Assembly (NCBI RefSeq): GCF_900111035.1
Contig: NZ_FOFU01000002.1
Coordinates: forward strand, 248,001-312,000
DNA length: 64,000 nt
Direction of reading: 5' to 3'
Source: Treponema bryantii
Lineage (GTDB): Bacteria; Spirochaetota; Spirochaetia; Treponematales; Treponemataceae
A program made the position numbers and the translations under genes. The notes under the pieces are model-generated. The model saw nothing but the letters and a program-made list of their open reading frames with translations, had not been told where the DNA came from and ran no database searches. Numbering within the stretch: the stretch's first letter is position 1; every line of letters starts with the position of its first letter. Positions 42,182-49,301 of the stretch are shown one piece after another.

Positions 42182-43234
42182 ATGAAAAAAACTATTCTTT
42201 CCTTAATCACATCAATCATCCTGACAACCACTGCTGCTGCGCTTCCTGGAACTACTTCATTTATTCCAGACAGTGCCGGTGAGTATGTTTACTATCGCGA
42301 CACTTCATTTACCCGTGAAAGTTACGTTGGTATTCTGATGTACGATGAAGCAACCTATCAGATCCGCTACATTGCACCTCAGGATAACACAGAAAAGCTT
42401 CCTGAAAAAGAAATTGCCCTTCTGCTCACAGTTGATGCAAAGGCAGATTTCTGGAATATGACCGGTGAAAAAATAATTTCTACAATTCTTCCTGATACTG
42501 ATGACACAGAAATTGTAAACTATCTTCATGATCTGCTTTATGAATTCTCTGCACGCCGTATTAAAGCTGATGTTGTAGAAACAGATAAGCTTATTATTGA
42601 TCAGGATTATGCTCAGTTTGGTGGTAATACTTCAATTACTTTTGATGCACGAGTTCCTCTTTTTAATATTCGCACAATTGCAGATGAAAAAGGAAACAAA
42701 GTTTTTGACTGTGTAACAATAGGAACAATTAAATCAAGCGAAGACCAGACTTTCTCACAGTTTAAGGGAATTAACACAACAAAGCCTGCTGTTCAAAAAG
42801 AAACAAAAAAGCCTGCAAAATCAAAGGTTTACAAGTTTGAAAACCGCTCTGTAACTTTGGATGAAGCATGGGAACAGAAAATGGAAAACTTCTGGACTTT
42901 AGGAAATGAATCTCTGGTAACAATGTCTGTACTTCCTAAAGTTGCAGAAAATAAGTTTTTGAATGATCTGTATGTTCAGAGAAAACTTCTGGAAAGTTCT
43001 GAAGGCTCTTATATCGATTTCAAAAACAACGAAATTACCTATACAGCAGCTAAAGACAATTATAAGATTGTTACAGTCTCATATTTCCCAGAAAACAAAA
43101 CCACAGTCTGCCTTACAAAACTGCTTACACGCAATAAAGAAGGCGGATTCGATTATTTTTCAATCTCTACATATCAGACAGCTTATCTTAAAACATCTGC
43201 TTACTTTGATAAGATTGTAAAAAGCTATCGCTAG
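42182..43234 (+). CDS. Secreted protein of unknown function
   Basis: A 350-residue protein with a signal peptide (cut near AAALPG). The mature part is mostly beta-strand with a Lys/Pro/Thr linker around residues 200-220 (VQKETKKPAKSK), then a second domain of mixed structure ending YFDKIVKSYR. No known domain is recognised. The same composition suggests a periplasmic treponeme protein. Its stop overlaps that of the convergent GerMN gene by 4 bp (CTAG). Only a weak ribosome site precedes the ATG, and a family 2 repeat lies just upstream. Confidence 0.65.
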   Translation: MKKTILSLITSIILTTTAAALPGTTSFIPDSAGEYVYYRDTSFTRESYVGILMYDEATYQIRYIAPQDNTEKLPEKEIALLLTVDAKADFWNMTGEKIISTILPDTDDTEIVNYLHDLLYEFSARRIKADVVETDKLIIDQDYAQFGGNTSITFDARVPLFNIRTIADEKGNKVFDCVTIGTIKSSEDQTFSQFKGINTTKPAVQKETKKPAKSKVYKFENRSVTLDEAWEQKMENFWTLGNESLVTMSVLPKVAENKFLNDLYVQRKLLESSEGSYIDFKNNEITYTAAKDNYKIVTVSYFPENKTTVCLTKLLTRNKEGGFDYFSISTYQTAYLKTSAYFDKIVKSYR

Positions 43235-44046
43235 AACGAGCTCCTCGAAAGAGGGGCTGCAATCAGCACGCCTTCACTACCAAGATAATCTCTTTTTTCA
43301 CCTTCAATTAAAAACTGAACGCTTGTAACAGTAGAAAAGGCTGTTGCAGTATAAACAATCTGCTCCAGCTGATGAATATAGCCTTCAACCCCATAGGAAT
43401 TGATTTCAAAATTTTCATTAAAATTCAAATAAGCAACTCCGCCCTGTACCTTAGCGCTTAAAAGCTTTGTTCCAGGCGGAATAAGACTCATAAGATTACG
43501 TTCTCCCGAAATTGTTGAATCAGGTCCTTTAAGCAGCAGATTTATAGCAGTTGTCAGCGGAGAATCACTCTTTGCTACCTTACGTTTAATAACCTGACGT
43601 ACAACAGCGCCATCACCATCAATATTTACAAAACAAAGCTGGAGTTCTGTTGTTCCTGTAGCCTGCTGTTTCTTTTCATTTTCCGCTTTCTTTGGAGTTT
43701 CCTCTTTAGGTTTTGCAGTTTCAACAGGTTTTGCTGATTCTACAGGCTTTTCCGGCTCTGGCTCAGTATATTTTGGAGCAGGAGTTTCTTCAGTTTCAAT
43801 TTTTATAGTAACTTCATCATTTTTTAGAGGAATTGTCTCTGGTTTCTTTGTTTCCACCGGCTCATGATTTTCAATTACAGTCGGTGTACTGCCAAATACC
43901 TTATCAAAGAAGGCTGTTTCCTTCAAATTAGTGAATATCTGATCTTTTTTTACAAGAAATATAACTAAAATAACCAGCAGGCCCAAAAGTACACAGGCTG
44001 CTGCAAATAACGTGCTGTTTTTCTTTGATTTTTTTTTCTGTGCCAT
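43231..44046 (-). CDS. Membrane-anchored GerMN-domain protein
   Basis: A 271-residue protein with a basic N-terminus, one membrane span (FAAACVLLGLLVILVIFLV), a long Pro/Glu/Lys-rich linker (residues 60-125) and a C-terminal GerMN domain. Domain marks are the QLCFVNIDGDGAVVRQVIKRKV strand pair, the LTTAINLLLKGP helix, LMSLIPPGTKLLSAKVQGG and AYLNFNENFE. GerMN domains occur in the spore protein GerM and in envelope proteins such as LpqB-like ones; its role in spirochaetes is unknown. It diverges from glnA by about 175 bp. Confidence 0.82.
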   Translation of the reverse strand: MAQKKKSKKNSTLFAAACVLLGLLVILVIFLVKKDQIFTNLKETAFFDKVFGSTPTVIENHEPVETKKPETIPLKNDEVTIKIETEETPAPKYTEPEPEKPVESAKPVETAKPKEETPKKAENEKKQQATGTTELQLCFVNIDGDGAVVRQVIKRKVAKSDSPLTTAINLLLKGPDSTISGERNLMSLIPPGTKLLSAKVQGGVAYLNFNENFEINSYGVEGYIHQLEQIVYTATAFSTVTSVQFLIEGEKRDYLGSEGVLIAAPLSRSSF

Positions 44047-44099
44047 ATTCTGATTATCGGAGGTTTTCTTGATCAGGTTTATCGGAAATCCGCTTATTC

Positions 44100-44130
44100 T
44101 TGACAGATGAGCGGCAAATAGAATAAAATA
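44100..44130 (+). promoter_or_regulatory. glnA promoter
   Basis: A consensus -35 TTGACA (44100-44105) is followed by an AT-rich -10 region. The best -10 is TAAAAT at 44125-44130 (19 bp spacing) or ATAAAA at 44123-44128 (17 bp). Either puts the start of transcription just before the leader hairpin. Confidence 0.55.
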
Positions 44131-44144
44131 AAATCATTAAGGGC

Positions 44145-44203
44145 AAAGGCGCTCATTCAATCTTACGACGGGACTGTCGCCGGATGGAATGTGCGCCTTT
44201 TTT
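44145..44203 (+). promoter_or_regulatory. Terminator-like leader hairpin of glnA
   Basis: A long hairpin between the promoter and the glnA ribosome site. It has AAAGGCGC/GCGCCTTT at the base, CATTC/GAATG, ATC/GAT and a terminal CGAC/GTCG closing a 6-nt loop GGGACT. A TTTTTT run ends it at 44203. No gene ends here, so it is a candidate attenuator. The ANTAR protein encoded after glnA is a possible partner. Confidence 0.65.
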
Positions 44204-44221
44204 CGTTCACGAGAGGTAAAT

Positions 44222-45430
44222 ATGTATTCAGAAAGTGAAGTTTTAGAGTATGTACAGGAAGAAGATGTAAAATTTATTCGTCTTGCTTTTTTTGATTTGA
44301 AGGGTGTACAGAAAAATATTTCTATAATGGCAACTCAGCTGCAAAACGCTTTTGAAAACGGAGTCAGCTTCGATGCTTCTGCAATTTACGGATTTGAAAC
44401 CGCAGAAAAATCAGATTTATTTTTGCATCCGGATCCGACAACCGTTTCTATCCTTCCATGGCGTCCAAATACCGGAAAAGTTATAAGAATGTTCTGTACA
44501 ATTTCGCATCCAGACGGAACTCCGTACAAAAAAGACTGCCGTACCCTTCTCGCAAACGCAGTAAAAAAGGCAAAAGACGACTTTGGAATTGAATTCAGCT
44601 TTGGAACTGAAATTGAATTCTACCTCTTCAAACTCGACGAAAAAGGCGAACCAACAAAGATTCCTTTTGATAATGCAAGTTATATGGACATTGCTCCGGA
44701 AGATAAGGGAGAAAATATCCGCCGTGAAATCTGTTTTACACTTGAACAGATGGGTATTCAGCCGGAAGCAAGCCATCATGAGGAAGGTCCTGGTCAGAAT
44801 GAAATCGACTTCCATTATTCAGACGCCCTTACAGCCGCAGATAACGCTGCAACCTTCAAATGGATAGTCCGCACCCGTGCCGCAAGCGCAGGTCTTTATG
44901 CAGATTTCTCTCCAAAACCACTTACAGATAAAGCAGGAAGCGGTTTCCACATCAATATTTCCTGCTCAGATAAATCAAAAAACAGAAACGTTCTTGCAGG
45001 TATCTTAAAACATGCTGAAGAACTGACTTATTATATGAACTGTACAGAAGCTTCATATGACCGTCTTGGTTCCTGCAAAGCACCTTGCTATCTTGCATGG
45101 GGATACGAAAACCGTTCAACCTTTATCCGTGTTCCAGCCATCACAACCGATGAAGCAAGCCGTATGGAAATCCGAACTCCAGACAGCGAATGTAATGTTT
45201 ACCTGGTATTCACACTTTTAATCCACGCAGCTCTTGATGGAATTAAAAATAATCTGGAACCTCCGGAGCCTGTAACTGAAAATCTGTTCTCTAACTCTTC
45301 TAACAGTCTCAGTAACCGTCCGGTAACTCCATTGAGAGACCTCAGACTAAAAACTCTGCCAGACACTCTGGATTCTGCAAAAGAAATCGCTGAAAAAAGC
45401 TCATTCATTAAGGAAGTTCTTGGATTCTAA
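44222..45430 (+). CDS. glnA: Glutamine synthetase, type I-like
   Basis: About 402 residues, shorter than the usual 440-470. The ATG at 44222 is chosen for its GAGAGG ribosome site. The catalytic domain shows GPGQNEIDFHYSDAL, ADFSPKPLTDKAGSGFHINIS, YENRSTFIRVPAI and RMEIRTPDSECNVYLV, the glutamate, ammonium and metal sites of the family. It makes glutamine from glutamate and ammonia. A leader hairpin and the directly following ANTAR gene (2 bp) point to control by antitermination. Member of the GS superfamily beyond doubt; a role as true GS is likely. Confidence 0.87.
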   Translation: MYSESEVLEYVQEEDVKFIRLAFFDLKGVQKNISIMATQLQNAFENGVSFDASAIYGFETAEKSDLFLHPDPTTVSILPWRPNTGKVIRMFCTISHPDGTPYKKDCRTLLANAVKKAKDDFGIEFSFGTEIEFYLFKLDEKGEPTKIPFDNASYMDIAPEDKGENIRREICFTLEQMGIQPEASHHEEGPGQNEIDFHYSDALTAADNAATFKWIVRTRAASAGLYADFSPKPLTDKAGSGFHINISCSDKSKNRNVLAGILKHAEELTYYMNCTEASYDRLGSCKAPCYLAWGYENRSTFIRVPAITTDEASRMEIRTPDSECNVYLVFTLLIHAALDGIKNNLEPPEPVTENLFSNSSNSLSNRPVTPLRDLRLKTLPDTLDSAKEIAEKSSFIKEVLGF

Positions 45431-45432
45431 AA

Positions 45433-45999
45433 ATGACAGAAGACACCCACAGCGTTTTAGTTGTTACAAAAGACTCAAAACTTTCTCAATCTATAAGCGT
45501 AATGCTCATGCCGCCGCTTTTTGAAACAGAAGTCCTGTCTGATTTCAATGAAGCAAGGCGCCGTGTTTCAGAACGCACTTACAATATCATTCTTGTTGAT
45601 TACTCAGATGGCGAAGGAGCAGATTTTGCAACTGATGCTTCAGAATCACTAAGTACAATACTGCTTTTGACTCCGCCAGCCCTTTTTGAAGAAGTAAGCT
45701 ATCGTGTTGAAGGATATGGAATTATCTCTATCACAAATCCTTTTGATCAGTTCTATTTTTACAACATGATTAAGGCAGCAATTGCAGTTCAATACAAGGT
45801 ACAGGTACTTTCAAGCCAGACTACAAAACTCAAAGTCAAAATGGAAGAAATCAAGCTTGTAAACCGCGCAAAAATGCTGCTTATGCAGAATATGAGTATG
45901 ACAGAACAGGAAGCACATCGATTTATAGAAAAAAATGCAATGGACCGCAGTATGAAACGTACTGCGATCGCTGATGAAATTATTAAGAGATACGGCTAA
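45433..45999 (+). CDS. ANTAR-domain antiterminator with pseudo-receiver
   Basis: A 188-residue protein. Residues 1-120 look like a response-regulator receiver, with Asp in IILVDYSDGEG at the phosphorylation place. The acidic pair is reduced to VTKDSK and the conserved Lys is replaced (ITNPF), so it may not be phosphorylated. Residues 130-188 form the three-helix ANTAR domain (EIKLVNRAKMLLMQNMSMTE, then EAHRFIEKNAMDRSMKRTAI), which binds hexaloop RNA hairpins to prevent termination. It is 2 bp after glnA, the same pair known in clostridia as glnA with an ANTAR antiterminator. Its stop codon overlaps that of convergent purF. Confidence 0.88.
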   Translation: MTEDTHSVLVVTKDSKLSQSISVMLMPPLFETEVLSDFNEARRRVSERTYNIILVDYSDGEGADFATDASESLSTILLLTPPALFEEVSYRVEGYGIISITNPFDQFYFYNMIKAAIAVQYKVQVLSSQTTKLKVKMEEIKLVNRAKMLLMQNMSMTEQEAHRFIEKNAMDRSMKRTAIADEIIKRYG

Positions 46000-47468
46000 A
46001 CCGGATACTCGCCGTTAAAACAGCCTTTACAGAACGAATCTGCACCGAAGGCTTTTCTCATTCCTTCAAGACTTATAAAAGCCAGAGAATCAGCCCCAAT
46101 CTCCTTTCTGATTTCCTCAAGTTCGTGATTACTAGAAATCAGTTCATTCTTACTTGGTGTATCAATTCCCAAATGGCACGGAAACTTAACCTGCGGAGAT
46201 GATACGCGGAAATGCACTTCTTTAGCTCCAGCGCGGCGGAGAATCTGAACAAGGCGGCGGCTCGTAGTACCGCGAACTATCGAATCATCAATTACAATCA
46301 CGCGTTTACCCTCAAGGTCGCTGCGAATAGCATTCAGCTTTACAAACACCATATTCTCGCGCTCTTTCTGAGTTGGAGCAATAAAGGTTCGGCCGATATA
46401 TTTATTCTTGATAATGCCCATTCCATAAGGAACTCCGCTGGCTCTGGCATAGCCCTGTGCAGCTCCAAGACCACTGTCTGGAACTCCAATTACAATATCA
46501 GCATCAACCGGAGATTCTTTAGCTAGTTCCTCACCCATCCTGTAACGAGCCTCCTGAACAGAAATTCCATCAATCTCAGAATCCGGACGCGCAAAATAAA
46601 CGTACTCAAAAATACAGGTTCGCTTTTTATCTTCTGCGTATTTTTTAGAGCGCAACCCATCCTTGTTAATTACCACAATCTCGCCCGGCTCAACATCACG
46701 CACAAAACGTCCATTTACAGAGTCAATCGCACAAGATTCAGAAGTAATAATGTAAGAGGGGGAAGCCTCCCCCTGCGCTCGCACTTCGTCGCTCGCTACC
46801 CCTTCCAACGGGGGCTCCGCCCCCGTAACGCCCCCGCCAATCAGACCAATACATAAAGGCCGGATTCCATTAGGGTCCCGAACTCCAATCAGCATATTCT
46901 CAGTCATAATACAGAGCGCAAACGAGCCCTTAATCAATTTAGCCGTCTGCACTACAGCTTCAACAAATCGCTGCTGATTCAGTTCTCCACTGTTTTCTTC
47001 TTCGTTCGGCGTTCCCAGATGACCGCCGTTTTCAATATATTTTCTTACAATCAGTTTTAATATAACTTCACTATCACTCGAGCTTGAAAAAGTACTGCCG
47101 TGGTCTTCAAGCATTTCCCTAAGCGTTGTATGGTTCACAAGCTGACCATTATGAGCCAGTGCAATAGAACCATTCTTAAACGAATTCATAAAGGGCTGAG
47201 CATTATCAATTGTTCTGCCGCCTGCAGTCGCATAACGAACATGACCTACAGCAATACTTCCATTAAGAGCTTCAAAATGTCCCTGTTCAAAAACATCACT
47301 TACAAGTCCCATTCCTTTATGAAGCTTGATTTTTGTTCCATCACTAACTGCAATTCCTGCACTTTCCTGTCCACGATGCTGCAGACTTGTAAGCGCAAAA
47401 TATGAAAGAGCTGCTGCATTCTCTACTCCATAAATTCCTGTAACACCACATTCGTCACGAAAACCCAT
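45996..47468 (-). CDS. purF: Amidophosphoribosyltransferase with a repeat-encoded insertion
   Basis: About 490 residues. The start at 47468 gives MGFRDECGVTGIYG with an AGG ribosome site. PurF normally matures to expose the Cys of ECGVTG as the Ntn glutaminase nucleophile. LTSLQHRGQESAGI, GHVRYAT, GVRDPNGIRPLCIG and the PRPP site VIVIDDSIVRGTTSRR are intact. It makes phosphoribosylamine, the first purine step. Between RPLCIGL and SYIITSESC sit about 28 extra residues rich in Gly, Ala and Glu. They are exactly the translation of GC-rich repeat copy C (46756-46838) in frame. In other PurF proteins only two to four residues lie there. Confidence 0.95.
   Translation of the reverse strand: MGFRDECGVTGIYGVENAAALSYFALTSLQHRGQESAGIAVSDGTKIKLHKGMGLVSDVFEQGHFEALNGSIAVGHVRYATAGGRTIDNAQPFMNSFKNGSIALAHNGQLVNHTTLREMLEDHGSTFSSSSDSEVILKLIVRKYIENGGHLGTPNEEENSGELNQQRFVEAVVQTAKLIKGSFALCIMTENMLIGVRDPNGIRPLCIGLIGGGVTGAEPPLEGVASDEVRAQGEASPSYIITSESCAIDSVNGRFVRDVEPGEIVVINKDGLRSKKYAEDKKRTCIFEYVYFARPDSEIDGISVQEARYRMGEELAKESPVDADIVIGVPDSGLGAAQGYARASGVPYGMGIIKNKYIGRTFIAPTQKERENMVFVKLNAIRSDLEGKRVIVIDDSIVRGTTSRRLVQILRRAGAKEVHFRVSSPQVKFPCHLGIDTPSKNELISSNHELEEIRKEIGADSLAFISLEGMRKAFGADSFCKGCFNGEYPV
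46756..46838 (+). repeat. GC-rich palindromic repeat family 1, copy C, inside purF
   Basis: 83 bp aligned to the repeats at 17143-17227 (inverse) and 19771-19850. It has GGGGGAAGCCTCCCCC, GCGCTCGCACTTCGTCGCTC and CGGGGGCTCCGCCCCCG hairpin blocks. It is much richer in GC than purF around it, and it is translated without a stop codon in the purF frame. Confidence 0.9.
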
Positions 47469-47597
47469 AATTACCTCGGTTAAATAAAAAACGCCGTAGA
47501 CATAATCCTGCCAGAGCAGAATCATATCTACGGCGTCTTTGCCTTAATTGCCTATATTATTGTAAAATACGGGCCTTCTGTCAATCAGCTGTAAAAA

Positions 47598-48887
47598 TCA
47601 GTTTGTGATTATTCGGTTTCGTCCATTAGTTTTAGCTTCATACATTGCATGGTCAACACGGTCAAAAATAATCTGCGCAGTGTCATCTTTTTTTACCTCT
47701 GTCAGACCAATACTACAGGTAAGCTTAATTACTTTCTTAAAATCTGTTTCAGAAATCTTCTGTCTCAGCTCATCAGCAAGTTTTGCAACTTCATCAAGCT
47801 TCATATCGTAGCAGACACAAACAAATTCCTCACCACCCCAGCGGCCGATTGTAAAATTATAAGGAGCAATAAATTCATTTATCTCTTTTACAAACTGCTT
47901 AAGAACAATATCTCCAACAGAATGTCCATATTTATCATTTACACTCTTAAAATGGTCTATATCAAGCATCATAAATGACACAGGAATACCTTTTGTATGG
48001 AAAGCATCAATTGAATTGATAATTTCGGTTTCAATTCGTCCATGATTATAGATAGATGTCAGCGGATCCTTCGATGCAAGCTCTTCATATCGTTTTAGAG
48101 TATCAAACAGCTTTAATGAGTTATCATGAATATCCTGAACCATAAACACAAATCTAAAATCATCTGTATTTGTAGTTTCTGTACGGCTGAAAATCAGTTT
48201 TACCCAGATAAAAGCACCTTCCAGATTCTTCATCTGACAATCAAATGAAGTTGTACGGCCTGGTTCAAGATTATTTTTAAGATAATCAGGATCTGTACGT
48301 TCAAGGAAAAGCTTCTGATCTGCCGGCCAGATCATATTTACAATCATCTGACGCCAGGTTGAATACTTAACATCGTAATTCATCGGGTCATTTGAAATTT
48401 CTGAAACATTTATACTGTAGGAAATATCTTTAATTAAATCGACATACATTGAAAAAAGGAATGTACTTTGAATTGTATCCAGCTTGCGGTCGGTAAGGAA
48501 TTCTCGAAGATATTCGCAGTTATCCAGTTCATCAAGCATGAAAATATAATGACTTGCAGTTTCATCAAGCGGATAAATGGATATTTGAACAAGATGAATC
48601 TGATTTTCCCAATTGATTTTGACACGATCTACATATTTACCCTTAAATTCACCAATCATCGGAATAAATACATGATATTCTTCTGCAATCTTGTTGGAAT
48701 TATCATTAAGGTGAAACCAGAGTTTTTCGATTAAACTTTTATAACTACCATTGTCCTCAAGAAAATTCTCAAAAACTCCATGTTTTTTTATGGTGTGATA
48801 GCTATCGTTCTTAGCGTCTACGACAATGATTGAATCAATCTTGTCAAATATCAAATCAGAAATAGATTCTTTTGAATAGGCATTCAT
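47598..48887 (-). CDS. Diguanylate cyclase with PAS-like sensor
   Basis: A 429-residue cytoplasmic protein. The N-terminal 250 residues hold at least one PAS-like domain (IDSIIVVDAKNDSYHTIKKHG, and later SFDCQMKNLEGAFIWVKLIF). The C-terminal GGDEF domain has MLDIDHFKSVNDKYGHSVGD and active site RWGGEEF. The RxxD inhibitory site is absent. It should make cyclic di-GMP. It has an AAGGA ribosome site and stands alone between purF and the tRNA, with the glnA-purF block downstream. The signal sensed is unknown. Confidence 0.9.
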   Translation of the reverse strand: MNAYSKESISDLIFDKIDSIIVVDAKNDSYHTIKKHGVFENFLEDNGSYKSLIEKLWFHLNDNSNKIAEEYHVFIPMIGEFKGKYVDRVKINWENQIHLVQISIYPLDETASHYIFMLDELDNCEYLREFLTDRKLDTIQSTFLFSMYVDLIKDISYSINVSEISNDPMNYDVKYSTWRQMIVNMIWPADQKLFLERTDPDYLKNNLEPGRTTSFDCQMKNLEGAFIWVKLIFSRTETTNTDDFRFVFMVQDIHDNSLKLFDTLKRYEELASKDPLTSIYNHGRIETEIINSIDAFHTKGIPVSFMMLDIDHFKSVNDKYGHSVGDIVLKQFVKEINEFIAPYNFTIGRWGGEEFVCVCYDMKLDEVAKLADELRQKISETDFKKVIKLTCSIGLTEVKKDDTAQIIFDRVDHAMYEAKTNGRNRIITN

Positions 48888-48963
48888 TTTTGTAATCCTT
48901 TTATCTTACGTACCTATTATTATTACACCGAGTTGGCAAGAATTCAATCTTTTTTTTATTATC

Positions 48964-48992
48964 TTGATTAAGCCGTCTTTTTCTGATATTAT
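48964..48992 (+). promoter_or_regulatory. tRNA-Ile2 promoter
   Basis: -35 TTGATT (48964-48969) and -10 TATTAT (48987-48992), 17 bp apart, end 12 bp before the tRNA. Confidence 0.6.
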
Positions 48993-49004
48993 AACAAACA
49001 ATTC

Positions 49005-49077
49005 GGGCCATTAGCTCAGTGGTTAGAGCAGAGGACTCATAATCCTTTGGTCCTTAGTTCAAGTCTAAGATGGCCCA
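49005..49077 (+). tRNA. tRNA with CAT anticodon, probably tRNA-Ile2 (lysidine type)
   Basis: A 73-nt cloverleaf: acceptor GGGCCAT/ATGGCCC, D stem GCTC/GAGC, anticodon stem GAGGA/TCCTT with loop CTCATAA (anticodon CAT), T stem CTTAG/CTAAG with TTCAAGT. The discriminator is A and CCA is not encoded. The TTGGTC variable region and TTCAAGTC T arm resemble the Ile2 tRNA read by lysidine rather than elongator Met, but this is a judgment by eye. A terminator follows at 49088-49119. Confidence 0.85.
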
Positions 49078-49087
49078 GTTCTTATAT

Positions 49088-49119
49088 AAGATTCCGTTCA
49101 TTTGCGGAATCTTTTTTTA
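49088..49119 (+). terminator. tRNA terminator
   Basis: AAGATTCCG/CGGAATCTT with an 8-nt loop followed by a TTTTTTT run. Confidence 0.85.
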
Positions 49120-49130
49120 TTTCTCTATAA

Positions 49131-49228
49131 ACAAACAAGCATAGCTTGTTTGTGCGCATTTTTGAAGTAAAGCCTAAAACGACCCGCTGTCGCAGCCCAT
49201 TTTTTAACGGTTCTGCTATCGTTGGCGA
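49131..49228 (+). repeat. Dispersed hairpin repeat family 3, diverged copy
   Basis: It has the same order of blocks as copies 1 and 2 (orientation of 21634-21730): an ACAAGC/GCTTGT hairpin, CCTAAAACGA, a central TCGCAG hairpin block, then TTTTTTAACGGTTCTGCTATCG. It lies between the tRNA terminator and a 23-bp copy of the tRNA 3' end. Confidence 0.6.
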
Positions 49229-49250
49229 GTTCAAGTCTAAGATGGCCCAG
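49228..49250 (+). repeat. 23-bp exact copy of the tRNA 3' end, att-like
   Basis: Exactly repeats 49056-49078, the T arm and acceptor 3' strand of the tRNA plus one base beyond it. The two copies are 172 bp apart. This is the pattern left by site-specific recombination at a tRNA end, although no integrase lies nearby. Confidence 0.75.
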
Positions 49251-49265
49251 GTTTCGGTTGTATAC

Positions 49266-49298
49266 AAAAAAATCCAGTCTTTTGACTGGATTTTTTTT
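49266..49298. terminator. glmS terminator, bidirectional
   Basis: A 14-bp perfect stem AAAAAAATCCAGTC/GACTGGATTTTTTT with a TTTT loop, 4 bp from the glmS stop. Confidence 0.9.
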
Positions 49299-49301
49299 AG
49301 C

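Noticed and set aside
44145-44203. Known glutamine riboswitch in the glnA leader
   Set aside because: The conserved sequence blocks of the glnA RNA motif are not present; only a long hairpin with T run is seen.
49056-49250. Integrated prophage or genomic island at the tRNA
   Set aside because: Only 172 bp lie between the tRNA-end copies and no integrase gene exists in the window.
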